Shown here: piece by piece, positions 1 to 8,923 of the stretch
How the letters are laid out: each line of letters begins with the position of its first letter
Numbering within the stretch: position 1 is the first letter of the stretch
Source of the DNA: Bariatricus massiliensis
Lineage (GTDB): Bacteria > Bacillota > Clostridia > Lachnospirales > Lachnospiraceae
NCBI RefSeq assembly: GCF_900086725.1
Contig: NZ_LT574838.1
Location: 186,001-250,000 of the forward strand
Reading direction: 5' to 3'
DNA: 64,000 nt
The notes under the pieces: generated by a model
Seen by the model: only the letters and a program-made list of their open reading frames with translations
The model's database searches: none
Told to the model about the DNA's origin: nothing
Position numbers and translations under genes: made by a program

Positions 1-1533
1 GTACAAAGCCTCCCCGGGGTTTGCATTCCAGACCACTTTACTTCGGGTCCTCTGATCAAAATCCGAACAGGGGAATGCCTGCGTAGTATCTCCCGTCCTG
101 CCCAAGTGCCATGCCGCCACCACGAAGTCTTCCTCCGGTTTGAATTCTTTTTTCTCCACCTCTCCTCCTACCAGATAAGTATCTGCCACAGACCAGAAAC
201 CATATTGTCCAAAATCAAATCTGTCAACTTCCTCTTTACCATTGACAGACCACTGCAGCTGCCCTTTCATTCCTGTGTCCTCATTTTTAAAGGAACGCCC
301 TACCTGTATCGTCCCCCGCCGCTCTATTTCTCCGCCGCTGTCTTGAAACCCGCCAGAAGACACAATCTTGTAGTCCCGAAGTTCCCCTGCCTCATACACT
401 TCTCTGTAAAGTAAGTAGCTGTTTATTTTCGAATCCACACTGTAGGAAACTTCGAATCCAGCATCCGGATCTGCCAAATCCCTGCCGTCGTACCGAAGTA
501 TATTCTTCTGCCGTGGATTTACGCTTATAAGAACCGCAACGAAAATGCAAACCGCCACCGCGGCGCACACTGCTACCTTCCCCGGCTTCTTAAGCCCGAG
601 AACATTCTTGATTCTTGTCTTCACAGAAGACTCTCCAAAGGCAAGGTGGCTTCCCCTCATTCTCTGGCGTGGCTCCGCGAAAGATAAAAGCGAATTGCTG
701 TAACTACATTTCATGGTCTGTCCCAGCTTTTTGATGACCTTCTCATCACAGCTCATTTCCATATCCTCACTCATCAAATGATAGGCTATCCAGACCAATG
801 GATTGAACCAATGGAGTATCAGCAGAGCCAGCGCCCCTGCTTTCACAAGGTAATCCTTTCGTTTGATGTGATACTGCTCATGAAGCAGAATGTATCCCCG
901 CTCCTTTTCCGCCACCCGGAAAGGCAGATAAATTCTGGGCCGGAACATCCCAATCACAAAAGGAACGTCAATCGTATCGCATTCGTAGACATTGCCGCCG
1001 CTTTTGACAGCCTGCACCACCTGCCGTTTCAGACGGTTATAGGCCGCCAGTTCATACATTCCAAGTCCTATCACTCCGGCCAGCCAAACTATGGACAAAA
1101 TCTCCCATATATCCATCCCGTCCAGACGATTATCTTCTGAAATTTGTCTCCCGGCCCTTACGGGTTCTGACGGTTCCGGTTCTGCTGCCGTCCCACTTTC
1201 CGCCGCAGGAATCCCGCCGCTTTTCTCCGAATCTACACTCAATTTCCCGCTTTGTTTCTCCGCCGCGCTGTGCTCTGTACCGACAAAATTCCATGCAACT
1301 TTTTCGTCCGTCACCGCATGCTTCTGAAAAAGCTCCAGATTGAAGATGCTCATCGAAGAAGGCAGTGAATAGGGGCATATAAGACGGAAGCCTACAACCG
1401 CCCATAAGAGATAAGCCATTGACTTCGGCGCTTTCCGTATGAGGAAACGCACTCCGATTACCAGCAATACAGCGACGCCGGCAGTCACGGACATGTTGAA
1501 CACCGTCAAAAATATTTCTTTTAGAACTCCCAT
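1..1533 (-). CDS. M56-family metallopeptidase, BlaR1/MecR1-like sensor (3' part cut by window edge)
   Basis: Reading the minus strand from an ATG at 1533 gives a frame open to the window edge. Hydrophobic helices at the N-terminus are followed by a zinc-peptidase motif HEQYH inside ILLHEQYHIKRKDYL, then a further helix and an extracellular-type C-terminal domain that runs off the window. This is the plan of BlaR1/MecR1 antibiotic-sensing peptidases, which cleave a BlaI-type repressor on sensing a cell-wall drug. The start lies 2 nt after the stop of the BlaI-like gene, with an AAGGAGG site inside the end of that gene, so the two are translationally linked. The ligand is not evident; many M56 proteins have no proven beta-lactam role. 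Confidence 0.85.
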   Translation of the reverse strand, partial: MGVLKEIFLTVFNMSVTAGVAVLLVIGVRFLIRKAPKSMAYLLWAVVGFRLICPYSLPSSMSIFNLELFQKHAVTDEKVAWNFVGTEHSAAEKQSGKLSVDSEKSGGIPAAESGTAAEPEPSEPVRAGRQISEDNRLDGMDIWEILSIVWLAGVIGLGMYELAAYNRLKRQVVQAVKSGGNVYECDTIDVPFVIGMFRPRIYLPFRVAEKERGYILLHEQYHIKRKDYLVKAGALALLILHWFNPLVWIAYHLMSEDMEMSCDEKVIKKLGQTMKCSYSNSLLSFAEPRQRMRGSHLAFGESSVKTRIKNVLGLKKPGKVAVCAAVAVCIFVAVLISVNPRQKNILRYDGRDLADPDAGFEVSYSVDSKINSYLLYREVYEAGELRDYKIVSSGGFQDSGGEIERRGTIQVGRSFKNEDTGMKGQLQWSVNGKEEVDRFDFGQYGFWSVADTYLVGGEVEKKEFKPEEDFVVAAWHLGRTGDTTQAFPCSDFDQRTRSKVVWNANPGEALY

Positions 1534-1535
1534 AC

Positions 1536-1898
1536 TCACCCCTCCTTATGAGAATCAATCAGCTCCTTCAGCTCCTTCGCCTCCTGCTCTGTAATCTTCT
1601 TTCCTCCCAGAAAAGCCGCCACGAACCCCGGAAGCGAGCCGCCGAAAGTTCGTTCCACAAAATAATCCGACTCCACGGCCTGACATTCCTCCTTTGTCAC
1701 AAGAGGGGTCACCACCGTGTCTTGATTTATTAAAAACCCACGGGTCTCCAGCTTCTTTATCACAGTATAGGTGGTTGACTTCTTCCAGCCTAGGCGCTCA
1801 TTGCATAACCTCACCAGTTCCCCGGATTTCACCGGGGCACATTCCCAGACTATCAGCATAAAGCGGTATTCACTATCGCATAATTTCAAATCTTCCAT
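1536..1898 (-). CDS. BlaI/MecI-family transcriptional repressor
   Basis: A 120-residue winged-helix protein starting MEDLKLCDSEYRFM, with the BlaI/MecI pattern of an N-terminal DNA-binding half (KKSTTYTVIKKLETRGFL, recognition helix region) and a C-terminal dimerisation half rich in acidic and Leu residues. I chose the ATG at 1898 because a GAGGAG site lies just upstream; the longer frame reads back through the operators. It is the first gene of a two-gene operon with the M56 peptidase. Family members repress their own operon and are inactivated by cleavage. Two palindromes directly upstream fit autoregulation. Confidence 0.9.
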   Translation of the reverse strand: MEDLKLCDSEYRFMLIVWECAPVKSGELVRLCNERLGWKKSTTYTVIKKLETRGFLINQDTVVTPLVTKEECQAVESDYFVERTFGGSLPGFVAAFLGGKKITEQEAKELKELIDSHKEG

Positions 1899-1916
1899 CG
1901 TCCGCTCCTCCTCGAA

Positions 1917-1961
1917 GTCTATATGAATAGACCTTTTTTCTTTTAGTCTATACCAATAGAC
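1917..1961. promoter_or_regulatory. Tandem BlaI-type operators
   Basis: Two 16-bp dyads share the consensus GTCTAT-N4-ATAGAC: 1917-1932 and 1946-1961, centres 29 bp apart, immediately upstream of the blaI-like start. Spacing close to three helical turns would place two repressor dimers on one face. No other copy was noticed in the window. Confidence 0.75.
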
Positions 1962-2018
1962 CCTTTTTGTCAATAACCGTTTCAATTCCGGCAGAACAAA
2001 GTTATCTATTAACATGAA

Positions 2019-2048
2019 AACCCTGCCGGCATACATGCCCGCAGGGTT
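2019..2048 (-). terminator. Hairpin after the LUD gene
   Basis: An 8-bp stem AACCCTGC/GCAGGGTT encloses a GC-rich loop and is followed on the minus strand by a short T-rich stretch. It separates the ilv-LUD operon from the blaI promoter region. The T-run is weak, so termination may be partial. Confidence 0.55.
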
Positions 2049-2064
2049 CCATTACCATTTTCTT

Positions 2065-2697
2065 TTAAAATCCCAACTCTTCGTTAACTAGGATGATTTT
2101 GATACGTTTCGGCTCTTTGCTGAATCTTGTCACCAGCGTCTGGCAGCAGATGCAGGAAGGGGATTTGCACATGGAACAGGCTCCGGTAACCGCGCACGGT
2201 GTCCCGCCGAACCGCTGTGCATTGATGGGCGCAGCCACATTTTTCGCCCGTGACAGGGCATCCGCCTCTGTCTTCACCACTTTGTTCATCCCGACAATCA
2301 TCAGTACATTTCTAGGGCCAAACGCGATTGCGGCCACTCGGTTGGCGTTGCCGTCGATATTTACCAAAATGCCGTCCTCGGAAATGGCGTTGGCGCTGGC
2401 CAGATAATAGTCACAGTCAAAGGCCTTCAGCATGATCTGCCGCCTCTCCTCCGGCGTCTTGTCAGTTCTGTCATATACCTCGTAATTCCCTTCATGGACC
2501 GCCTTCGTAAGTCCAATTTCCTGAATGCTCATGGAACCGCCCCAGCTGATAGAGCTTCCCTCCGGGATGAGCTCCAGCGCCTTGTTAAGGGCCTCCTCTT
2601 TCGTCTCAGCATAAAAGCCTTCCATATTCCGGGCTTCCATAGCCCGGATCATCTGCTCTGCAAGCAGCTTATTCCGTTTTGTCGTAAATTCTCCCAT
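2065..2697 (-). CDS. LUD-domain protein (LutC/YkgG-like)
   Basis: A 210-residue protein with the LUD fold signature: an N-terminal helical region, the glycine-rich segment SSISWGGSMSIQEIGL (about residues 48-63), then DGILVNIDGNANRVAAIAFGP. The C-terminus has a cysteine cluster CSMCKSPSCICC (about residues 174-185), unusual for plain LutC and suggestive of metal or Fe-S binding. Family members take part in lactate oxidation (LutABC) or are uncharacterised. Its start overlaps the ilvE stop by one base, so it is co-translated with branched-chain amino acid enzymes. A role in 2-hydroxy acid metabolism is inferred only. Confidence 0.85.
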   Translation of the reverse strand: MGEFTTKRNKLLAEQMIRAMEARNMEGFYAETKEEALNKALELIPEGSSISWGGSMSIQEIGLTKAVHEGNYEVYDRTDKTPEERRQIMLKAFDCDYYLASANAISEDGILVNIDGNANRVAAIAFGPRNVLMIVGMNKVVKTEADALSRAKNVAAPINAQRFGGTPCAVTGACSMCKSPSCICCQTLVTRFSKEPKRIKIILVNEELGF

Positions 2698-3722
2698 TAT
2701 TTAATCACCTTAATCCATCCTTCAGGAGCCTCTATTTTGCCCATCTGAATACCTGTCAGCGTGTCATACAGTTTCTTAGTTACAGGCCCCATCTCATCCA
2801 TACCGCTTGGAAGACAGATTTCCCTGCCGTGGTCAACAATCTTGCCTACTGGTGAGACAACGGCCGCCGTTCCGCAAAGCCCGCATTCCGCAAAGTCTTT
2901 CACCTCGTCGAGGTACACTTCCCGCTCTTCCGTCTCAAGCCCCAGATACTCCTTGGCAACATAGAGAAGTGAGCGTCTTGTGATAGACGGCAGAATACTG
3001 TCAGACTTTGGCGTCACCACCTTATTGTCCTTTGTGATGAAGATAAAGTTCGCCCCGCCCGTCTCTTCTACTTTCGTCCTCGTGGCCGCGTCGAGATACA
3101 TATTCTCCGCATACCCTTCTTCGTGGGCAGTGACAATCGCGTGAAGGCTCATGGCATAATTAAGCCCTGCTTTAATATTGCCTGTTCCTCTGGGAGCCGC
3201 ACGGTCAAAATCAGAGACTTTGATTGTAATCGGCTTTGCCCCTCCCTTAAAGTAGGGGCCGACCGGTGTGGTGAATACACGGAATTGGAATTCATCCGCC
3301 GGCTTTACACCGATGACCGGATTACTCCCGAACATATAGGGTCGGATATACAATGTCGCTCCGGAGCCATATGGAGGTACATACGCCGCATTGGCTTCCA
3401 CCGTCTTCACGACCGCATCCAGAAAACGCTCCTTGGGGAACACCGGCATCTCCAGATACTTGGCGGAATTCTCCATCCGCTCTCCATTCAGGTCGGGGCG
3501 GAAGGTTACAATATGCCCGTCCTCCGTCGTGTATGCCTTAAGCCCTTCAAAAACAGTCTGTGCATATTGAAGCACTCCCGCACATTCATTCAGCACGATG
3601 TTGGCATCCTCCGTCAGTCCCCCTTCATCCCATGCTCCGTCTTTATAGTTAGAAACATATCTCTTGTCTGTCTGTATGTAATTAAATCCAATGTTAGCCC
3701 AGTCAATCTGTTTCTTCTCCAT
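2697..3722 (-). CDS. ilvE: Branched-chain amino acid aminotransferase
   Basis: A 341-residue fold-type IV PLP enzyme that interconverts Leu/Ile/Val and their 2-oxo acids. Visible family signatures include FEGLKAYTTEDG near the N-terminus, the RPYMFGS active-site region, the lysine-containing segment GTGNIKAGLNYA (PLP lysine region), and EETGGANFIF. I chose the ATG at 3722, preceded by GGAGGAG at good spacing, over an upstream in-frame ATG. It follows ilvN by 117 nt and overlaps the LUD gene by one base. Regulation is probably by the T-box ahead of ilvB. Confidence 0.95.
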   Translation of the reverse strand: MEKKQIDWANIGFNYIQTDKRYVSNYKDGAWDEGGLTEDANIVLNECAGVLQYAQTVFEGLKAYTTEDGHIVTFRPDLNGERMENSAKYLEMPVFPKERFLDAVVKTVEANAAYVPPYGSGATLYIRPYMFGSNPVIGVKPADEFQFRVFTTPVGPYFKGGAKPITIKVSDFDRAAPRGTGNIKAGLNYAMSLHAIVTAHEEGYAENMYLDAATRTKVEETGGANFIFITKDNKVVTPKSDSILPSITRRSLLYVAKEYLGLETEEREVYLDEVKDFAECGLCGTAAVVSPVGKIVDHGREICLPSGMDEMGPVTKKLYDTLTGIQMGKIEAPEGWIKVIK

Positions 3723-3839
3723 TGTAAACTCCTCCATTCTTTCCTTCACTTAGATGCTTTGCTAAAGTTTGTTTTTATTATAGACCCTCTCAATTTCAAA
3801 TTCAAGAGTGCGCTCTGTTTTTTCAAAAATAATTTTATT

Positions 3840-4352
3840 TTATCTTATGGGGAGCGTGATTGCTTCTATCCCAACGCTTCCTCCCCGCACAACTTCAATC
3901 GCGTTAAACTCGGATTTTAGGAATTGAATGATGGCAGTATTCTTATGTGCGGTGTGCACGAACTCCAAGAGTACACTGTCGTGCCCGTAGTCCCTCACCT
4001 TAGCCTGATAAGTCTGCGCTATCTGGAAGAGCCTTGTCTTGTCATCCAATGAGCAGTTCTTGATTTTGATGAACATAATCTCCTGCATCACAACCGACAG
4101 ATCTGTAAAGTCGATCACTTTGATTACCTCTACCATACGGTTCAACTGCTTCTTGATCTGCTCGTATGTCTCCTCGTCACTGTTTGTCACGATAGTCATT
4201 CTGGACACCGTCGGGTCTTCCGTCGTGCCAACGGTAAGGCTCTCCAGATTATAAGATTTCCCGGAAAAAAGTCCGGATATTTTCGATAATACGCCGACCT
4301 GATTCTCTACAAACAGAGAAATTCCTCTTTTTTTCATTGTTCTATTCTGCAT
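3840..4352 (-). CDS. ilvN: Acetolactate synthase small (regulatory) subunit
   Basis: A 170-residue protein with an N-terminal ACT domain (ISLFVENQVGVLSKISGLF, then YNLESLTVG) and the C-terminal extension usual for IlvN/IlvH. It binds the catalytic subunit and confers feedback inhibition by valine or other branched-chain amino acids. It begins 15 nt after the ilvB stop with a GGGAG site. Length is normal for the family. Confidence 0.95.
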   Translation of the reverse strand: MQNRTMKKRGISLFVENQVGVLSKISGLFSGKSYNLESLTVGTTEDPTVSRMTIVTNSDEETYEQIKKQLNRMVEVIKVIDFTDLSVVMQEIMFIKIKNCSLDDKTRLFQIAQTYQAKVRDYGHDSVLLEFVHTAHKNTAIIQFLKSEFNAIEVVRGGSVGIEAITLPIR

Positions 4353-4367
4353 AATCTTTCTCCCTTC

Positions 4368-6092
4368 CTAACAATCCAGAATCATTTCTTCCAGCGTTCC
4401 GCCCGGTTTAATCATCGGGTAGACCTGCTCTTCCGGGTCAATGATAAATTCAATCAAGGTCGGGACCTTTAATTCCCGGTTTTTCTTTGCCTGCTCGAAG
4501 GCCGGTCTCATCTCTTCCGGTTTGGCCACCCGGATACCCTTTGCCCCGTAGCTCTCTGCAAGCTTTACGAAGTCGGGCGTGTACTTCGGTGGCTTCTCAT
4601 CCCCACGTCTGGTGGCCGCTCCGGCGCGCAAGTCCGTCATGGAGTAACGCTTTCCGTAGAACAGCTTCTGCCACTGGCGTACCATGCCAAGATAGGTATT
4701 GTTGAACACGCAGAGTATCAGAGGAAGCTCCTCCAGAACCGCCGTGGCGAACTCCTGAATATTCATCTGCATTCCCCCGTCTCCGGATACCGCGATAACC
4801 GTACTTTCGGGATTGCCTATCTGTGCGCCTACCGCTCCCGGGAAACCGTAGCCCATAGTTCCCAGACCGCCGGACATGAGAAGGCGCTTATTCTCATTTA
4901 ATTCCAGATACTGTGAAACAAACATCTGATGCTGGCCAACATCCGATACGACAATTGCCTCGTCGAACACTTCATTCATCGTCTCAATGATGTCCTGCGG
5001 CTGCATGATGCCTGCCTTCGGTTTCATTTTCAGAGGATGTTCCTGCTGCCACTCCCCAATATGTTCTAGCCACTCTGCCGTGTCGCAGGGCTCTACATAT
5101 TCCAATAATTTCTCGATAGCTTCCTTCGCATCGGCAACTATCGGGACGTCAACTTTAATATTTCTGGAAATGGAAGCCGTGTCGATATCTATATGTACAA
5201 TCTGGGCATTCTGTGCAAATGCATGCAGTTTGCCGGTTATTCTGTCGTTGAATCTTGTGCCTATCGAGAAAAGTAAATCACATTCCCCCACGGACATATT
5301 GGAAGCATAGGCCCCATGCATACCGAGGTTCCCGATGAAAAGCGGATGGTCAGTGGGAATTGCCCCACGTCCCATGACGGTAGTGACAACCGGCACATTG
5401 GTCGTTTCCACCAGCTTCTTAAAGCTTTCATTGGCATTGGCAATATTGATTCCGCCTCCTGCGAGGAAAAGCGGCCTTTTTGCCTTGCCAAGCATTTTGA
5501 GCGCCCGTTTCAGCTGGCCGATATGTGCATTGGTAGTCGGCTTATACCCTCTGATATTGACACTCTCCGGATAATCCGGGCTTCCAAGCTCCGCCATAAC
5601 ATCCTTCGGCAAATCAATGAGCACCGGCCCCGGCCTTCCTGTTCTTGCAATATAAAAAGCCTCTTTGATAATACGCCCCAAGTCCTCTCTGTCTCTGACT
5701 GTCACGCCGTACTTTGTAATACTTCTTGTAATCCCAACGATATCTACTTCCTGAAACGCGTCATTACCGATGAGGTGCCGCGCCACCTGTCCCGTGAAAC
5801 ATACAAGCGGGACACTGTCATAGTTCGCTGTCGCAAGCCCCGTCACCAGATTGGTCGCTCCCGGTCCGCTCGTAACAAGGCAGACGCCGACCTTTCCGGT
5901 AGATCTGGCGTAGGCGTCCGCCGCGTGAACGAGCGCCTGCTCATGGCGCGGTAGAATGACCTTCGTATAATCCTGCTTGTAAAGCTCGTCACTGATATCA
6001 ATCGTGCAGGCTCCCGGATACCCAAACAAAGTATCCACGCCCTCTTCCCTCAGCGCTTTAACCAGTAACTTGTTCCCCGAAATTTTCTTCAT
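4368..6092 (-). CDS. ilvB: Acetolactate synthase large (catalytic) subunit
   Basis: A 574-residue ThDP enzyme making acetolactate/acetohydroxybutyrate, the first common step of Val/Leu/Ile synthesis. Evidence: GYPGACTIDISDEL and RHEQALVHAADAYAR with the catalytic Glu region at the N-terminus, a central FAD-like domain, and the C-terminal ThDP motif beginning GDGGMQMN and ending near NNTYLGMVRQWQ. It is first in ilvB-ilvN-ilvE-LUD, directly behind a T-box leader. Length and motifs look intact. Confidence 0.97.
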   Translation of the reverse strand: MKKISGNKLLVKALREEGVDTLFGYPGACTIDISDELYKQDYTKVILPRHEQALVHAADAYARSTGKVGVCLVTSGPGATNLVTGLATANYDSVPLVCFTGQVARHLIGNDAFQEVDIVGITRSITKYGVTVRDREDLGRIIKEAFYIARTGRPGPVLIDLPKDVMAELGSPDYPESVNIRGYKPTTNAHIGQLKRALKMLGKAKRPLFLAGGGINIANANESFKKLVETTNVPVVTTVMGRGAIPTDHPLFIGNLGMHGAYASNMSVGECDLLFSIGTRFNDRITGKLHAFAQNAQIVHIDIDTASISRNIKVDVPIVADAKEAIEKLLEYVEPCDTAEWLEHIGEWQQEHPLKMKPKAGIMQPQDIIETMNEVFDEAIVVSDVGQHQMFVSQYLELNENKRLLMSGGLGTMGYGFPGAVGAQIGNPESTVIAVSGDGGMQMNIQEFATAVLEELPLILCVFNNTYLGMVRQWQKLFYGKRYSMTDLRAGAATRRGDEKPPKYTPDFVKLAESYGAKGIRVAKPEEMRPAFEQAKKNRELKVPTLIEFIIDPEEQVYPMIKPGGTLEEMILDC

Positions 6093-6124
6093 AAACCTTT
6101 ACCTCCTTTTTATATCAGTCCCAA

Positions 6125-6440
6125 ATTGTAAAAGAAATGCCCTAAACCGGCTCTTGCTGGTTTAGGGCGAATATACTATCCGTGTTACCACCTAACTTCA
6201 GAGATATCTATCTCTGCACTCTGTCAATACGGGACTGTTCCGATATTGCTCCCCTGTAACGTAGGGATTACGTCGAAGTCTACTAAGGCTTCCGCCCGTT
6301 CGGTTCGCTGCTCAAAGGCTACTTCCATAATCCCTTCACGAAGACTTTCACCCGCCGTCTCCTCTCTTTGCATCTGGTGATTATGTACTCCTCCTTGTCA
6401 TAGCATTTGTACTATTTTCTTCACTGATTTCTAAATGTTA
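6125..6440 (-). promoter_or_regulatory. T-box riboswitch leader of the ilv operon
   Basis: On the minus strand the leader of ilvB contains the T-box core AGGTGGTAACACGG (6180-6193 complement), which pairs with the tRNA acceptor end, followed by a strong intrinsic terminator with a 10-bp stem (6139-6168) and a T-run. Upstream lies a long structured stem I region. Such leaders sense uncharged tRNA and allow read-through on amino acid shortage. I could not assign the specifier codon with confidence; Ile, Leu or Val is expected from the genes. Confidence 0.9.
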
Positions 6441-6513
6441 TATTCATTATAGATATGAGGTCCGTCTTTGTCAATGATAATTTTTGCAAATCTTATTGAT
6501 TTATTTTATCCCA

Positions 6514-6999
6514 TTAAACCCGCTCATATTTTGCAAATACATATTCCAAATCAAAGTACGTCTGCTCGTCGCTCACTCCGGTCAGCTTCCAAGCTTCATC
6601 CTCGTCCAGATTGGGAAAATAAGTATCCGCCTCATAGGCATGGTCAATCTTTGTAATGTATGCGGTGTCACAGTACGGAAGCATGGCCCGGTAAACGCTT
6701 TCCCCGCCGATCACAAATACTTCTCCCTCTTGTTTCCCGCATTCTTGCACCGCTTCCTCTACACTGTGGACAACAATGGCATCTTTCACCTGATAGTCCT
6801 GATTCTGTGTAATCACAATATTGACCCGGTTTTTGAGCGGCTGCCCCTGCGGAAAACTTTCCAGCGTCTTACGCCCCATGACCACGATATTGCCCTTCGT
6901 AGTCTCGCGGAAGAACTTCATGTCTGCCGGAATACTCACCAAAAGCTTATTATTCTTGCCAATCGCCCAGTTTTTGTCTACTGCTACAATCAAATTCAT
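6514..6999 (-). CDS. folA: Dihydrofolate reductase
   Basis: A 161-residue enzyme reducing dihydrofolate with NADPH. Family marks: NLIVAVDKNWAIGKNNKLL at the N-terminus, the substrate-binding acidic residue in SIPADMKFFRETT, GNIVVMGRKTLESFP (NADPH loop) and VFVIGGESVYRAMLP. It lies 24 nt after thyA, which regenerates its substrate. The C-terminus ends at the usual YERV-type strand. Confidence 0.96.
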   Translation of the reverse strand: MNLIVAVDKNWAIGKNNKLLVSIPADMKFFRETTKGNIVVMGRKTLESFPQGQPLKNRVNIVITQNQDYQVKDAIVVHSVEEAVQECGKQEGEVFVIGGESVYRAMLPYCDTAYITKIDHAYEADTYFPNLDEDEAWKLTGVSDEQTYFDLEYVFAKYERV

Positions 7000-7023
7000 C
7001 TCTGACTCTCTCCTTTTTCACAA

Positions 7024-7872
7024 TTAAACCGCAATCGGTATGTTCTTTATCTGAGGCCCGGTCACGTAATTCTCGAGCTTCACATCCGCTGTCGTGAATT
7101 CATAGAAATCTTTCACTTCCGGATTCAGCCAGAAGGACGGGGCCGGGTAGGCTTCCCGTCCAATCAGCTCCTCGATCAGCGGAATATGGCGGTCGTAGAT
7201 ATGGGCGTCAGCAATCACATGGACGAACTCGCCCACCTGCATGCCGCATACCTGCGCCAGCATATGGAGCAATACCGCATACTGACAGACATTCCAGTTA
7301 TTGGCCGCCAGTACATCCTGAGAGCGCTGGTTCAATATCCCATTGAGCGTCAGCTTATCGCTGTTTCTTTCCTTCGTCACATTGAAGGTCATGCTGTAGG
7401 CACATGGGTACAGGTTCATCTCGTGCAAGTCCTGATGCACATAAATATTCGTCATTATCCTCCGGCTGTATGGATTATTCTTCAAATCATAAATCACCCG
7501 GTCCACCTGATCCATCATGCCTTCTCTATACTGATGCTTTACGCTCATCTGATAACCGTAGGCCTTCCCGATAGAGCCGTCCTCATCGGCCCAGCTGTCC
7601 CAGATATGGCTGTTCAATTCGTGGATATTATTGGACTTTTTCTGCCAGATCCACAGAATCTCATCCGTGCAGCTTTTAATCGCCGTCTTGCGCAGCGTCA
7701 GCGCCGGAAACTCTTTGCGCAAATCGTACCGGTTCACCACCCCGAACTTCTTGATCGTGTAGGCCGGTGTCCCATCCTCCCACCGCGGACGTACCTTTTC
7801 TCCTTCCGTGCTGGTGCCATGGTCAATAATGTCCCGGCACATGTCAATAAACACTTTATCTGCGTAACTCAT
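7024..7872 (-). CDS. thyA: Thymidylate synthase
   Basis: A 282-residue ThyA that methylates dUMP using methylene-tetrahydrofolate. Visible: the arginine region NPYSRRIMTNIY, the catalytic cysteine in NLYPCAYSMTFNV (a variant of the usual PPCH context), RSQDVLAANNWNVCQYA and the dUMP-binding end HVIADAHIYDRHIP. It is cotranscribed with folA and lies 25 nt after a marR-like gene. The PCAY variant is seen in a subset of ThyA proteins and need not affect function. Confidence 0.95.
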   Translation of the reverse strand: MSYADKVFIDMCRDIIDHGTSTEGEKVRPRWEDGTPAYTIKKFGVVNRYDLRKEFPALTLRKTAIKSCTDEILWIWQKKSNNIHELNSHIWDSWADEDGSIGKAYGYQMSVKHQYREGMMDQVDRVIYDLKNNPYSRRIMTNIYVHQDLHEMNLYPCAYSMTFNVTKERNSDKLTLNGILNQRSQDVLAANNWNVCQYAVLLHMLAQVCGMQVGEFVHVIADAHIYDRHIPLIEELIGREAYPAPSFWLNPEVKDFYEFTTADVKLENYVTGPQIKNIPIAV

Positions 7873-7897
7873 ATTTCCTCCTTATTTCCTGCTCTTT

Positions 7898-8329
7898 CTA
7901 TGGCTCTGATATATTATATAGAACCCGCTCCAGCGCCTTTTTCAGCGCCTGCACTTCCTTCTTATTCATCCCGATCGTAAGCTGTCTGTCGCTTTTCTTG
8001 CGGCTTGCCTCCATTTTCTTCTGGATATCGTAGGCTTTCTCCGTCAAGTAGATGTTGTTGCAGCGCTTATCCTTGGGACTTGGCACGGAAAGAATAAATC
8101 CCTTTTCATCCAGCCGCTTTAAAAGTCCGGTCACCGTGGGATTCTTAAGGCTCAGATGCCTCTCGATATCCCGCTGGGTAATCTCCTCTTTACTGCTGTT
8201 GAACAGATAGTCCAGCACCGCACACTGGGAAGACGTTATCCCGATGGATTTCAACATACGGTTAAAGTCCTTCTCGTACACATTGTTAATCTGTTTAATT
8301 AAAAACCCTATGGTGGTCCGTTCCTGCAT
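7898..8329 (-). CDS. MarR-family transcriptional regulator
   Basis: A 143-residue winged-helix regulator. The core reads GITSSQCAVLDYLFNSSKEEITQRDIERHLSLKN (helix-turn-helix around residues 28-65), followed by the wing VPSPKDKRCNNIYLTEK and a C-terminal dimerisation helix. It sits between folT and thyA, so control of folate uptake or thymidylate genes is a possible role. That is inference from position; its ligand is unknown. Confidence 0.9.
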   Translation of the reverse strand: MQERTTIGFLIKQINNVYEKDFNRMLKSIGITSSQCAVLDYLFNSSKEEITQRDIERHLSLKNPTVTGLLKRLDEKGFILSVPSPKDKRCNNIYLTEKAYDIQKKMEASRKKSDRQLTIGMNKKEVQALKKALERVLYNISEP

Positions 8330-8356
8330 TATTCACACTCCCTCTGAATGAACGCT

Positions 8357-8923
8357 TTACTTCCTGATTTTAACACGGATTGCCCCAAATACCCCCGCTC
8401 TCTGCAGCACCACGACGACCGCATAAAACAGGGCGGTCTCCACCGGCACCATGACCAGCTGCTTTAACGCTCTGGCCGGAAGCAGGACGTGAAAGGCCTG
8501 TCCATAAAGCATAGACAGCCAAAGAGTATTCAGTCCGATATTCACAACAACTGCCACAACCGCTTTTGCCGCCGCTATCCGTTTCAGGCTGACGGGCTTC
8601 TTGTACAACAGGCATCCATAAATCACCCCGCCCACGACCGCGCTGAGCGTGAAGCCGGGAAAAAATGCCCCGGTAGGCTTGACCACATACTTGATAATAT
8701 CTGCCGCACCCGCCATGATGCCGCCCACGGCAGGCCCGAACATCAGCGCAGTCAGTTCATTGGCTATAAAAGAAAATCCAATTTTCAGATAGTCTCCTAT
8801 CTGCACCGTGCCGAAAAAACCAAGTATGACGGCCACCGCCATCAACATTGCCGTCACCGCCAATGTCCTCATGTCCTTCAGTTCCCTCGCCGAAGACGAA
8901 AAAACTTCTCTTAATTTGTACAT
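8357..8923 (-). CDS. folT: ECF transporter S component, folate type (FolT-like)
   Basis: A 188-residue integral membrane protein with about six hydrophobic helices. It has the S-component pattern TLAVTAMLMAVAVILGFF, then FSFIANELTALMFGPAVGGIMAGAADIIKY and PTGAFFPGFTLSAVVGGVIYG, typical of FolT. It supplies folate binding to a shared ECF energising module encoded elsewhere. I chose the ATG at 8923, which has a strong AAAGGAGG site; an upstream frame exists but reads through the leader. The folA/thyA neighbours support folate specificity. Confidence 0.88.
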   Translation of the reverse strand: MYKLREVFSSSARELKDMRTLAVTAMLMAVAVILGFFGTVQIGDYLKIGFSFIANELTALMFGPAVGGIMAGAADIIKYVVKPTGAFFPGFTLSAVVGGVIYGCLLYKKPVSLKRIAAAKAVVAVVVNIGLNTLWLSMLYGQAFHVLLPARALKQLVMVPVETALFYAVVVVLQRAGVFGAIRVKIRK

